From Halobacteriales archaeon QS_4_69_225 (GTDB lineage: Archaea; Halobacteriota; Halobacteria; Halobacteriales; Haloarculaceae): a stretch of 64,000 nt of DNA. The stretch is taken from positions 1 through 64,000 of the forward strand of contig PXRL01000011.1 of the NCBI GenBank assembly GCA_003020965.1. The letters are read 5' to 3'. This document shows positions 49,478-58,198 of the stretch, piece by piece (within the stretch, counting starts at the first letter, position 1; every line of letters begins with the position of its first letter). A program made the translations under genes and the position numbers. The notes under the pieces are model-generated. The model was not told where the DNA came from. It saw nothing but the letters and a program-made list of their open reading frames with translations, and made no database searches.

Positions 49478-51463
49478 ATGCGCACGGGCGTCCTCGTCGT
49501 CGCCGTCGTCGTCACGCTGGCCTTAGCCGTGCCGACGGTGGCGATGACCCACGGCGGCGAGGACGACGTCGACGGAAAGGTCACGATCGCGCCCGCCGAC
49601 GGCCCCAACGGCGAGTACGCGACCGTCGAGAACGGCGAACTCCGGGTGGACTTCGACCGGCTGAACGACGAGGCGGTCACGACCGCCCACGACGTCGTCA
49701 ACGTCACCTCGACGATGAACGAGACCGTCGAGGTGTGGGTCGCGGCCGACGCCGACGGGTCGGTGACCGTTTACGAGGGCGACGACACCGAAGCGACGCT
49801 GTCCCGGACCCGGACGCGGACGATGGAGCCCGGCGAGTCGACGCTGGTCGGCCTCGAGGTCGACACCTACCGCGAGGTGCCCGATTCGGCGACGCTCACC
49901 GTCGGAGTCCGGGACCCCGACGAGACGGACGACGGCGACGGGAACGACGACGGCGGAACCGGCGACGACGGAACGGACGGTGCCGGAAATGTGCTGGACA
50001 GCGGTTTCGGCGCGCCGGGTGAGGACGCCGACGCCAGCGACGAGAGCGTCGGCGTCGAGGTGTTCTTCGACGGCGAGGCCGACGTCGACCCCGGCGACGT
50101 GGAAGTGTCGGAACTCGAGGAGTTACCCGAGAACGGGGCAACCGGCGAGCCCGGTGCCGCTATCGACAGAGGACAGCCGCTACTGTCCGAAGACGACGGC
50201 GTCACGGCGGTAAATGGATCGACGATCGTCGCCGAGGCGGGACGGCAGGTCACCCTGACCGGGACGCGGTCGCACGCTCGCACCGCCGAGGCGGTCGACA
50301 GCCAGCGGAGGATCGCCGCGGTCGTCGATATCACGCCACCGCCGGAGTTGCGCGACCGCGCGGCGACCGTACAGGTTCGTATCGACCGCGAGGAGTTCCC
50401 CGGCTCGGACCCGACCGGGGCCCGTATCGCCCGGCTGACCCCCGAGGGCTGGCAGCTGCTCCCGACGAAGGTCGCGGAGGTCGACGACGAGTCGGCACTG
50501 GTCGAGGCCAGAACCTACGGGTTCGGCGTCTTCACCGTCTTCGCGGCAGACCAGGTGGACTACGAGTGGATGCTCCCCGACGGCACGACGGTCTCCGACG
50601 GGCACCTGCGGACCACCTTCGAGGAGCCGGGCGTCCGCGACGTCACGCTGACTGTCGCCGACTCCGCCGGCCGGTCGGACGACGCCACGAAGCAGGTCGT
50701 CGTCAACGACGAGCCGTCCGTCGGGATAGAGGGCGCTTCGAACGCCACCGCCGGCGAGATGACGACGCTTCGGGCCAGCGTCGACGACGAGGTCGGCGAC
50801 GTCACGGTGACCTGGACGCTCCCGGACGGAACGCAGACGACCGGTCGGACCGTCACCGGCGAGTTCGACGCCGGCGATCGGGTCGGGGTTACCGTCGAGG
50901 ACGAGTTCGGCGCCACGGAACGCGCGGAGACGACCGTCTCCACGGAGGGGCTCGCGCGCCCCACCGTAGCACTGCGGGCGACCGGACCCCCGATTCCCGC
51001 CCTGGTGGCGATGGTCCTGGCGCTCCTGGTGACCGGGCTCGTGGGGCTGCTCGCGCGGTCGCGGCTCCCGGAAGCGGCGGGCGACGGGATCTACGCGCTG
51101 CTCCGTGAGCTGCGGCCGTGGGTGGCCGACGACTCCCCCCGGGTGACCGTCGTCGGGGACCCGACGTGGAACCCGGAAAGCGGCTGTATCGAAATCGAGG
51201 AACTGCGCGTCGAGGCGCCGGCCGGCCGACTCGACACCGTCGAGGTGACCGTCACTGACGATGCCGGGAGCCAGGTCGTCCACAAGGAAATCGAGGTCGG
51301 CTCGGGCTCGTCGTACGTCGCAACCCCCGAGCGGATCCACGCCTACGGGGACACGATGCTCTCCGGAGACACTACCTACGACGTCGAGGTGCGTGCGACC
51401 GACGAACTCGACCGCGTCGGCATTGTCGATCGGACCCGGTCGTCGTCGGCGAGACCGCAGTGA
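49478..51463 (+). CDS. PKD-domain surface membrane protein with TasA/DUF1102-like N-terminal domain
   Basis: A 661-residue exported protein. It has a signal peptide (MRTGVLVVAVVVTLALAVPT), an N-terminal beta domain (VENGELRVDFDRLNDEAVTT, ETVEVWVAADADGSVTVYEG) reminiscent of the secreted proteins of this locus, and an acidic Gly/Asp linker (about 148-178). Two PKD-like domains follow (VDYEWMLPDGTTVSDGHLRT and VTWTLPDGTQTTGRTVTGEF). There is a TM helix at about 507-526 (PALVAMVLALLVTGLVGLLA) and a 130-residue C-terminal beta domain. It could anchor filaments to the cell. That is inference from domain order and position. Confidence 0.75.
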   Translation: MRTGVLVVAVVVTLALAVPTVAMTHGGEDDVDGKVTIAPADGPNGEYATVENGELRVDFDRLNDEAVTTAHDVVNVTSTMNETVEVWVAADADGSVTVYEGDDTEATLSRTRTRTMEPGESTLVGLEVDTYREVPDSATLTVGVRDPDETDDGDGNDDGGTGDDGTDGAGNVLDSGFGAPGEDADASDESVGVEVFFDGEADVDPGDVEVSELEELPENGATGEPGAAIDRGQPLLSEDDGVTAVNGSTIVAEAGRQVTLTGTRSHARTAEAVDSQRRIAAVVDITPPPELRDRAATVQVRIDREEFPGSDPTGARIARLTPEGWQLLPTKVAEVDDESALVEARTYGFGVFTVFAADQVDYEWMLPDGTTVSDGHLRTTFEEPGVRDVTLTVADSAGRSDDATKQVVVNDEPSVGIEGASNATAGEMTTLRASVDDEVGDVTVTWTLPDGTQTTGRTVTGEFDAGDRVGVTVEDEFGATERAETTVSTEGLARPTVALRATGPPIPALVAMVLALLVTGLVGLLARSRLPEAAGDGIYALLRELRPWVADDSPRVTVVGDPTWNPESGCIEIEELRVEAPAGRLDTVEVTVTDDAGSQVVHKEIEVGSGSSYVATPERIHAYGDTMLSGDTTYDVEVRATDELDRVGIVDRTRSSSARPQ

Positions 51464-51521
51464 GCGGAGCGCCGTCGTGCAGGCGTCCCGACGCCGGCGG
51501 ACGAGTGCCGTAGCGGTAGGA

Positions 51522-51731
51522 TTAGAACCGGTACTCGTCGACGCCGTCCGGTCGGTTCGGGTCGACGGGCTCCCTGCCGTCGGTGGGCTGTCCGCCGAGT
51601 TCCGACAGACAGTCCGTGCAGTAGCCGGTCTCGGCGTCGTGGTGTTTCGCACAGATAACCCGGCCACAGCGGTCGCAGTCGTCCTCGACGGTGGCCGCCT
51701 CGCAGATTTCACAGAGGCCTGCGACGCTCAT
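51522..51731 (-). CDS. Small HIT-type/treble-clef zinc finger protein
   Basis: A 69-residue protein with eight Cys/His ligands in the order of a double zinc site: LCEICEAATVEDDCDRCGRV, then ICAKHHDAETGYCTDCLSEL. The C-terminus is Pro/Asp-rich and ends DEYRF. A TTTATGTAC element about 27 bases upstream of the ATG at 51731 supports this short start. Longer in-frame sequence upstream is repeat DNA. It may be an RNA- or protein-binding finger. Function is not known. Confidence 0.82.
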   Translation of the reverse strand: MSVAGLCEICEAATVEDDCDRCGRVICAKHHDAETGYCTDCLSELGGQPTDGREPVDPNRPDGVDEYRF

Positions 51732-52456
51732 GATGAGCGTTGAGTCGGCGAGTACATAAACCCGGAGGCCGGCAGGGACGGCGACGTTCGGAGAGCAGAG
51801 GTGTCCTGCGCCGGTCACCGCCGGGGAAGAATAATGAACCGAGCCTTCGGCTCGGTGAGACGAGGCAGACAGGGAGAAACCGGAGGCCTCTCGAACCGCT
51901 GACGTGGCGGCGACGCCGCGCCACGGAATAGGTTGCCGGCACTGCCGGCAATCCACGCGGCGCAGCTGCGCGAGAAACCCGCAGGACGGGGTCCGAGGAC
52001 CGTGGTTCGAACGACGGCTCCGCGAGCCGTCGTCCGTCATACCGGAAGAATGAAGCTCTTCCGTAGATCGCGGATCTCCAATCCGCTCACTCCCGGCAAT
52101 CGCTGATTTCGGGACAGCGAGGCCGACCGATCGAAGGGAGGCCCCTGAGGCAGAGCGGCGTCCTCGCGAGTGAAGCGAGCGAGGGCTCGGCAGAGCGTCG
52201 CTCCGCCGGTGACCGCGGGGAGCCGCGGAGCGTCGTTCGGAAGACCGCCGGTCGTCCGTGGTCACGAACCTCTTCGATTTTCGGACGACAGCGAGGCCGA
52301 GCGAGCACAGCGAGGGAGGCCTCGTGAAGAAGCGAGCGGGAGGAGCGACGCACGGAGCGACGACACGCGAGCACGGCGAGTCGCGGCGGCCGAGAGCCCG
52401 GGGCTTTCGAACTCCTCGCTGCTCCACTCCTGCTTTGATCTCTCATCCGAACACTA
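51732..52456. repeat. Hairpin-rich repeat region including four-hairpin element copy B
   Basis: Contains a perfect 8-bp hairpin with TTC loop (51838-51856), a 9-bp hairpin with one-base loop (TTGCCGGCA arms, 51933-51951), and at 52008-52113 a second, diverged copy of the four-hairpin element of 28384-28489 in the same order. Stem mismatches are scattered in copy B (for example CGGAAGAAT against GCTCTTCCG). AGCGAG-rich repeats follow at about 52290-52352. Frames across it are Arg/Ser-rich and not credible as genes. Confidence 0.65.
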
Positions 52457-52700
52457 ACTTCCCGGACTCTCAGAGAAGTGGCCCCCCGCGGCGCGCGGCG
52501 GTGATACCCGTCGTCGACCTCGAAGCGGATCGATCCGAGGTTCTCCCCGTCACGGATGCGCTCGCGTAGCGCCGCCGGCGCCCTGGCGTCAACGCAGAAC
52601 CGCCGTCGCGCCGCCTCCCCGAGGCCGGCCACGTTCACGATCGGTCGGCCGGCGTAAATCCATCGTCCCTGGAACGTCGGCCGCGGTATCCCTGCCCGCC
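52457..52700 (-). pseudogene. Possible gene remnant truncated by repeat DNA
   Basis: In one minus-strand frame a coding-like stretch reads RWIYAGRPIVNVAGLGEAAR, then FCVDARAPAALRERIRDGEN and SIRFEVDDGYH, with good third-position bias, before it runs into repeat sequence without a natural stop. It may be the 5' part of a small haloarchaeal gene cut by the repeat region. No family is recognised and no firm start is visible, because the frame overlaps the next gene's promoter. Confidence 0.35.
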
Positions 52701-52739
52701 TCCAGCGGGGTTTTGTACCGCCGTACACTACGACCGGCA

Positions 52740-53726
52740 ATGCGACGTGGTATCCTCGGGACCCTCGGGTCGCCCCTGGTGCAGGTCGAGTCCCCCGAGG
52801 GGTCGGTGGTGGCCGCGAAGGTGGAATCGCGGAACCCCGGCGGCTCCGCGAAGGATCGCCCGGCGGTGGCGATGGTCGAGGCCGCCGAGCGGGCCGGGGA
52901 ACTCGGTCCCGGCGACCGCATCGTCGAGCCCACCTCCGGCAACACCGGTATCGGGCTGTCGATGGTCGCCGCCGCGAAGGGGTACGACATCACGGTCGTG
53001 ATGCCGGCCTCGAAGTCGCCCGAGCGGCGGCAGGTCATGCGGGCCTACGGCGCGGACCTGGAGCTGATCGAGGGCGGCATCGCGGCGGCCAGAGAGCGCG
53101 CCGACGAGCTCGCGGCGGCCGACGGCGTCGTCCAGGTCGGACAGTTCGACAACCCGGCGAACCCGGAGGCCCACTACCGGACCACGGGTCCCGAGATTCT
53201 CGAGCAGGTGGGCGACCGGAGAATCGACGCCCTGGTGGCCGGCAGCGGCACCGGCGGAACCGTCTCCGGCGTCGGTCGCCGGCTCAGGGAAGCGTTCCCG
53301 GAGCTGGAGGTCGTCGCCGTCGAGCCCGCGGCCAACGCCGTCCTGAGCGACGGCGAGTCCGGCGACGACGAGTTCCAGGGAATGGGACCGGGGTTCGTGC
53401 CGCCGAACCTCGACCGCGAGCTGCTCGACGGCGTCGAGACCGTCGACGTCGGGACCGCCGAGGCGGCCGCCCGGCGGCTCGCCCGCGAGGAGGGCGTCCT
53501 CGTCGGTCAGTCGTCGGCGGCGTCGCTGGTCGCCGCCCGCCGGGTCGCTGCCCGGCTCGTCGAGGAGCGCGGCGTCGACGCCGCGGCACCGGCGCCCGAC
53601 AACGACGTCGGGGTTCTCGACGACGACCCGCCGGACCGGGAGCCGATTCCCCCGGAGTGTCCGCTCGTCGTCACCGTCTTCTGGGACTCCGGAGAGCGGT
53701 ACATGTCGACGGGGATGTTCGACTGA
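52740..53726 (+). CDS. cysK: Cysteine synthase/PLP-dependent beta-family enzyme
   Basis: A 328-residue fold-type II PLP enzyme of the cysteine synthase/cystathionine beta-synthase group, expected to replace an O-acetyl or O-phospho group of serine with sulfide. The PLP lysine lies in VESRNPGGSAKDRPAVAM (Lys38). Further motifs are PTSGNTGIGLS (about 64-74), QFDNPANPEAHY and the PLP-phosphate loop GSGTGGTVSG. The C-terminal VTVFWDSGERYMST is typical for the family. Start MRRGILGTLG is the ATG at 52740. It is convergent with the MFS gene. Confidence 0.93.
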   Translation: MRRGILGTLGSPLVQVESPEGSVVAAKVESRNPGGSAKDRPAVAMVEAAERAGELGPGDRIVEPTSGNTGIGLSMVAAAKGYDITVVMPASKSPERRQVMRAYGADLELIEGGIAAARERADELAAADGVVQVGQFDNPANPEAHYRTTGPEILEQVGDRRIDALVAGSGTGGTVSGVGRRLREAFPELEVVAVEPAANAVLSDGESGDDEFQGMGPGFVPPNLDRELLDGVETVDVGTAEAAARRLAREEGVLVGQSSAASLVAARRVAARLVEERGVDAAAPAPDNDVGVLDDDPPDREPIPPECPLVVTVFWDSGERYMSTGMFD

Positions 53727-53731
53727 GGCGG

Positions 53732-54946
53732 TCACCCGTCCATCGCCAGCCCGGCGGCGGCCGCGACGGCACCGCCGCCGGCCAGCACTGCCAGCCCCGG
53801 AAGGTAGGAGCCGGTCAGGTCGTGGAGCGTCCCGACGGCGGCCGGTCCCAGGAAGCCGCCGATCTCGCCGACCGCGAACACCAGCCCGACGGCCGCGCCC
53901 GTCAGCCCGGGGCCGACGCCGTCCAGGTCGGGCGGGATGGCCCGGACCAGCGGCGAGAGCCCGCCGACCCCGACGCCGGCGCCGACGATACCGGCCGCCG
54001 CGAGGAGCGTCGTCCCGCCGGCCAGCACCGCGAGCACGCCCGCCGCGGCGAGCAGACCACAGGCGACGACGGCCGTCCGGCGTGCGTCGTAGCGGTCGGC
54101 GACGGCGGGCACCGCGAGGATCCCCACGGCGTTGGCGCCGACGAGCAGCGTCGTCGCCCGGCCGGCGCGAGCCGCCGACAGTCCGCGGGCCTCCAGCACC
54201 GTCGGCAGCCACCCCTGGAGGCCGTGGATGACCAGCAGGTACGTCGCGCCGACGAGGACGACCAGCCGCAGCTCCGGGTGGATCAACACGGCGCGGGCGT
54301 CGCCTTGGAGAGAGCCCGGCGCGAGCCCGGGGTCGTCGCGCGCCGACCGCGGCTCGACGTCGGCCAGCCGGACGAGCGCGAGCCAGATCGCGGCGTAGCC
54401 GACCGCCACGGCGCCGCTCCAGCGGAACAGCGGCCGCCAGCCGCCCAACCACGGGCCGACGAGCGGGCGTCCGAGGCCGAAGGCCGCCGCGGTGCCGGCC
54501 GAGGCGCCGACGAGATACAGCGAGGAGGGCAGTCCCGTTCCCTCGGGCGGGAACAGCACGGCGACGAGCTTCGGGAGCCCGAAGGTGATGGCGGTGGCGC
54601 CGACCCCGAGCAGGAGCGTGAACGCCAGCATCGATCGGAAGCCGGTCGCGGCGCTACGGCCGACCTGTGCGGTCCCGAAGACGACGAGTCCCGCCGCCAG
54701 GCTCCGGGCCGGGCCGATCCGGTCGACGGCCAACCCGGAGACGAGTGCCAACGGAACGTACGTCAGCGGAACGGCTCCCGCCAGCACCCCGGCCTCGGTG
54801 CTCGACAGCCCGAGGTCGGCGGCGACGACCGACAGGTACGCCGGGAGCGTGAACCAGACGAACAGCAGACAGGTGTAGCTCGCGGCGCCGGCGACGACCA
54901 GCGCGTAGGCGCGGCGCCGGTCGGGCCAGCCGGACCGGCCGCTCAT
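53732..54946 (-). CDS. MFS transporter
   Basis: A 404-residue major facilitator with 12 hydrophobic helices and the loop 2-3 motif SGLAVDRIGPARSLA (about residues 57-71). It is probably an exporter or nutrient permease with unknown substrate. The chosen start MSGRSGWPDRRRAYALVV puts Arg residues before the first helix. A start 22 codons earlier (55012) would overlap the THI5/NMT1-like gene and begin over a GGAGGTGA sequence. It is cotranscribed with that gene, which hints at transport of a thiamine precursor or related compound. Confidence 0.88.
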   Translation of the reverse strand: MSGRSGWPDRRRAYALVVAGAASYTCLLFVWFTLPAYLSVVAADLGLSSTEAGVLAGAVPLTYVPLALVSGLAVDRIGPARSLAAGLVVFGTAQVGRSAATGFRSMLAFTLLLGVGATAITFGLPKLVAVLFPPEGTGLPSSLYLVGASAGTAAAFGLGRPLVGPWLGGWRPLFRWSGAVAVGYAAIWLALVRLADVEPRSARDDPGLAPGSLQGDARAVLIHPELRLVVLVGATYLLVIHGLQGWLPTVLEARGLSAARAGRATTLLVGANAVGILAVPAVADRYDARRTAVVACGLLAAAGVLAVLAGGTTLLAAAGIVGAGVGVGGLSPLVRAIPPDLDGVGPGLTGAAVGLVFAVGEIGGFLGPAAVGTLHDLTGSYLPGLAVLAGGGAVAAAAGLAMDG

Positions 54947-55001
54947 CGCGGGGGACCAGCGGCGACGGACGAGCGCGGGTGCCGCGGCGCGTCTACGGGT
55001 C

Positions 55002-55952
55002 TCACCTCCCATCCAGCAGCTCGGTCGTGAACAGCGCGTCGACGTCCAGCTCCGCGGCGGGGATGTGATCGCCCTCCAGGGAGGTGAGTATCCCCTCGTC
55101 GGCGAGCCAGTCGACGAACGCCGCCCACCGTCGGCGACGCATCCGGCCCCACTCGCCGCTGTCAGTGAGAAAGGCGTCGGCGAGCCGGCGGGCGCTCTCG
55201 GCGAGGAACGCCCGGTCGTCGAGGTTCGGCCCCTCGGCGTCGCGGTACAGTACCTCGGCGGCGGCCTCGGGGTCGGCGGCGGCCTCGCGGTAGCCGCGGC
55301 CGGTCGCCGAGAGGAACGCCGTCAGCCGGTCGGCCTCGGCGTCGATCGACGCCGGCCGCGCCAGCATCGTCGGCGTGTAGCCGTACGGGACGTCGTAGTC
55401 GTCGAGGTAGAACGGCGTCAGCGAGACGCCGTCCCGCTCGGCCAGCAGTCCCTCCCACGGCATGAACACCCAGGTCGCGTCGGCCTCTCCCTCCAGCAGC
55501 GTGTTCCAGATCCCCAGCTTCGGCGGCGTGGCTATCTCGACGTCGCCGTCGCCGCCGTCGTTGCGTACCAACTGCCGGACGATGTCGTCCTCGAAGCGCG
55601 CGCCGTAGGAGGCGTAGCTCCGGCCGTCGAGGTCCGCCGGCCGCTCGACGTCGCCGTCGCCGAGGGCGACGATTGCGCTGGTGTCCCGCTGGCAGACGGC
55701 GGCGACGGCCCGCAGCGACGGGTAGTCGGGGTGGGTGTTGTAGCTGACCGCGCTTTCGGAGGGGGCGATCGCGACGGTCGCCTCGCCGGTCGCGACCCGC
55801 TTGGCCGGTGTCGTGTCGTAGCCGTCGTCGGCCGGCGACCGGATCGTCACGTCCAGCCCCGCCGCCTCGTAGTACCCCTCCGCTCGCGCGAGGTAGATGC
55901 CCGCGTGGTTCGTGTTCGGCGTCCAATCCAGCGCGACCTCGAACTCGCTCAT
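55002..55952 (-). CDS. THI5/NMT1-like protein without signal peptide
   Basis: A 316-residue protein of the SsuA/THI5-like (NMT1) family. The start MSEFEVALDWTPNTNHAGIY and LARAEGYYEAAGLDVTIRSP match the ABC-type HMP-binding protein ThiY and the HMP-phosphate synthase THI5. No signal peptide, lipobox or twin-arginine sequence precedes the fold, so it should be cytoplasmic. No permease or ATPase gene is adjacent, only an MFS transporter. A THI5-like enzymatic role in thiamine pyrimidine formation is therefore possible. A mis-set start or a lost signal are alternatives. Confidence 0.82.
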   Translation of the reverse strand: MSEFEVALDWTPNTNHAGIYLARAEGYYEAAGLDVTIRSPADDGYDTTPAKRVATGEATVAIAPSESAVSYNTHPDYPSLRAVAAVCQRDTSAIVALGDGDVERPADLDGRSYASYGARFEDDIVRQLVRNDGGDGDVEIATPPKLGIWNTLLEGEADATWVFMPWEGLLAERDGVSLTPFYLDDYDVPYGYTPTMLARPASIDAEADRLTAFLSATGRGYREAAADPEAAAEVLYRDAEGPNLDDRAFLAESARRLADAFLTDSGEWGRMRRRRWAAFVDWLADEGILTSLEGDHIPAAELDVDALFTTELLDGR

Positions 55953-56031
55953 GCACGTCGTACGGCCGCCGGGGATTTAGACGCATAGTTTCCCGGCGGC
56001 CGCGACCCTCGGGGCGGCCGGGCGATGGTCA

Positions 56032-56236
56032 CTACGAGTACGTCGAGTTGATGGGGACGCTGCCTCCTCCCCGGTACCCCGATCGTCGGTGAACGACCGC
56101 GCCGGCACGCCGACGACATCGACCGTCGCGTCTCGCCGGGCGGCGGCGCGACCGAAGGCACCGGTCGCGAGCAGCCCCCCGACCCCGGCCCCGGCCCCGG
56201 CAGCCCCAGGCCGCCGAGCAGCGTCCGTCGTCTCAT
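56032..56236 (-). pseudogene. Remnant of a DUF1102/TasA-like signal-bearing gene
   Basis: Begins MRRRTLLGGL and, after a one-base shift in a G tract (CTGGGG should have five Gs), reads AAGAGAGVGGLLATGAFGRA then RRDATVDVVGVPARSF. This is the same RRR-hydrophobic-TGAF-beta-strand pattern as the exported proteins at 45.6-47.0 kb and 47.7 kb. A later frame ends GGGSVPINSTYS before TAG at 56032-56034, implying a second shift. At under 70 codons the rest of the domain is missing, so it is treated as a decayed paralogue. Confidence 0.5.
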
Positions 56237-56495
56237 CGCTCGAGTCCCCGCGCGGACCCGTGCGATGCACGGTGCGCCGACGTCCCGAGAAGCGAACCCG
56301 TCTCCGCCGTTCCGGGAATTGATGTGTCGGTCGTCATGTCGTATCGGTCCCGCCGTCGGCGAGACGTACGGCCGGTCGGAGAGTCGGCGCAAAACGCTTT
56401 GTTTTCGGGATTCGTACGTCAACAGTTTCCTACCGCGGTATCGGGAGGACCCGGACGGCTCGGTGTTCGCGTCGAGACGCCGCGAGCGACCCCGG
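56237..56495. other. Intergenic spacer with no supported gene
   Basis: About 260 bases between the remnant and the DUF5804 stop, less GC-rich than coding DNA. Frames crossing it lack domain features. An AAAACGCTTTGTTTTCGG segment near 56391-56408 is A/T-enriched and could be promoter debris of the remnant or a terminator for DUF5804. Confidence 0.4.
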
Positions 56496-56948
56496 TCAGG
56501 CGCCGAACTCCGCCTCGGTGACGCGGACGACGACGGTGTCGTCGACCTCGTGGAGGTCGTAGTCGGGCAGTTCGTGGCCGGTCCGGGCGACGTACATCGG
56601 CTCCAGGAGTTCGCCGTCGGCGACGCCGAACAGCTTCAGGAACCGTCCGGTCTCCCCGGGGTCGACCTCGTTCTCCCGGACGGCCTCGGCCAACTCCCGG
56701 GAGAGCCACTCCTCGTCGCTGACCGACGGCTCGAGGACGAACGACCCGGCGGCGAACCGGACCAGATACCAGTTGAGGTCGTTCAGCAGCGCGACGGCGC
56801 CGCCGAGCGACACCGTCTCCAGGGCGACGGTGTTGCGGTACGGCTCCGACAACCCGTACGTCGCCAGCGCCTCGCGGGCGGTCTCCCGGCTGACGAGCTC
56901 GTAGCGGAGCTCGACGTCGTCGGCGCCGACCAGACACACCCGCGCCAT
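56496..56948 (-). CDS. DUF5804 family protein
   Basis: A 150-residue acidic protein conserved in haloarchaea. The start MARVCLVGADDVELRYELVS, the segment ALLNDLNWYLVRFAAGSFVL and the C-terminal LPDYDLHEVDDTVVVRVTEA are characteristic of the family I know as DUF5804. No catalytic motif is visible and function is unknown. It lies after metK with about 110 bases between. Confidence 0.8.
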   Translation of the reverse strand: MARVCLVGADDVELRYELVSRETAREALATYGLSEPYRNTVALETVSLGGAVALLNDLNWYLVRFAAGSFVLEPSVSDEEWLSRELAEAVRENEVDPGETGRFLKLFGVADGELLEPMYVARTGHELPDYDLHEVDDTVVVRVTEAEFGA

Positions 56949-57059
56949 GGTGGCCGATGTACGGCCCGGGAGATAGCGGTTTCGTCTCGTCCGGGCGCTC
57001 GCCGGCTGCGACGAGGTGATCGGTACGCTCGCGCCGCCGACCGGAGGTACGGGGAGACG

Positions 57060-58138
57060 CTAAAACGTCGACAGTTCGCCGTCGATGACCCGCTCGGTGA
57101 TCGAGGTCACGTCGGCGAGCTCCCGGTCGACGATGGCGGCCACCTCGGCCTCGATGTCGGCCACGTCGACGCCGGGTTCGGTGACGAGGCTGGCGTCGGC
57201 GACGTGCGGCCGGTCGATGGGCTGGCCGATCTGGCTGAGCAGCCGGACCCGAATCTCGCGGATGCCGTCGACCTCCTCGACGACCGACCGGGCGACCTCC
57301 GTCGACAGCAGGTTGTATATCTTGCCGATGTGGTTGACCGGGTTCTTGCCGGAGGTGGCCTCCATCGACATCGAGCGGTTGGGCGTGATGAGGCCGTTGG
57401 CCCGGTTGCCGCGGCCGACGGAGCCGTCGTCGCCCTGTTCGGCGCTGGTGCCGGTCGTCGTCAGGTAGATCGAGCCGGCCTCGTAGTCGTCGGCGGTGTT
57501 GACATGGACGTCGACGTGCCGGTCGGTGAAGCGGCCGGCGAGGTTCTCGACGAACTCCCGGACGTCGCCGACCGCGTCGTCGTACTCGTCGATGTCGGCG
57601 ACGTAGCGGTCGACCATCGCGGCGGCGACGGTGACGTCGATGCGGTCTCCCTCGCGTTTGCCCATGATCTTGACGTCCTCGCCGAGGACCGGATTGTCGT
57701 CGCTGTAGTGGCCGTTCAACTGGCGCTCGGCCTCGAGAACGATCTTCTCCGTGGCGGTCAGCGGAGCGCGAGCGGGAAGTTTTCCGCGAAGTACTCGCGG
57801 GCGGCCCGCAGTGCGATGGTCTCGGCCGGTATTTTCGTCCCCTGGTACTCCTTCGTCGCCCGACCGGTGATGAGCAGGTAGATCGGCTCGACGACCTCGC
57901 CGCCGCCGAACGCCGGCGCCGCCCGCCCGGCGACCAGCTGGGTTTCGTCGGTGTTGTAGTGCAGGACCGTCCCCACACGGTCGAGGTACTCGCGGGCGAG
58001 CGCCTTCGAGACGTGTTCGGCGACGCCGTCGCAGATGGAGTCCGGATGCCCCAGCCCCTTTCGCTCGACGATCTCTACCTCCTGGTCCTCGACGGCCCGG
58101 CCGGCCGCCGGCTCGACCCGGATGTTTCGGTCGCTCAT
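57060..58138 (-). pseudogene. metK: Archaeal S-adenosylmethionine synthetase with internal out-of-frame deletion
   Basis: Archaeal-type MAT, which makes SAM from methionine and ATP. The first frame (57758-58138) gives MSDRNIRVEPAAGRAVEDQE through KGLGHPDSICDGVAEHVSKA to EYFAENFPL, then stops. A second frame resumes at PLTATEKIVLEAERQLNGHY and continues through the conserved [20 protein letters not shown] and [14 protein letters not shown] to a normal end. About 40 residues expected between them, including the conserved segment normally ending in FGVGHAP, are missing. The join lies at about 57761-57776. SAM synthesis is essential, so either another copy exists or this is an assembly collapse. 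Confidence 0.88.
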
Positions 58139-58198
58139 TGCCCGTGGGTACCTCTCCGCCGGTTCTATAACTTACGAAAACCAGGACGGCCGGTTTGA

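Noticed and set aside
55002-55011. GGAGGTGA as ribosome binding site for the MFS gene
   Set aside because: No start codon lies at proper distance downstream. It coincides with the 3' end of the upstream gene, and the ATG at 54946 is too far away.
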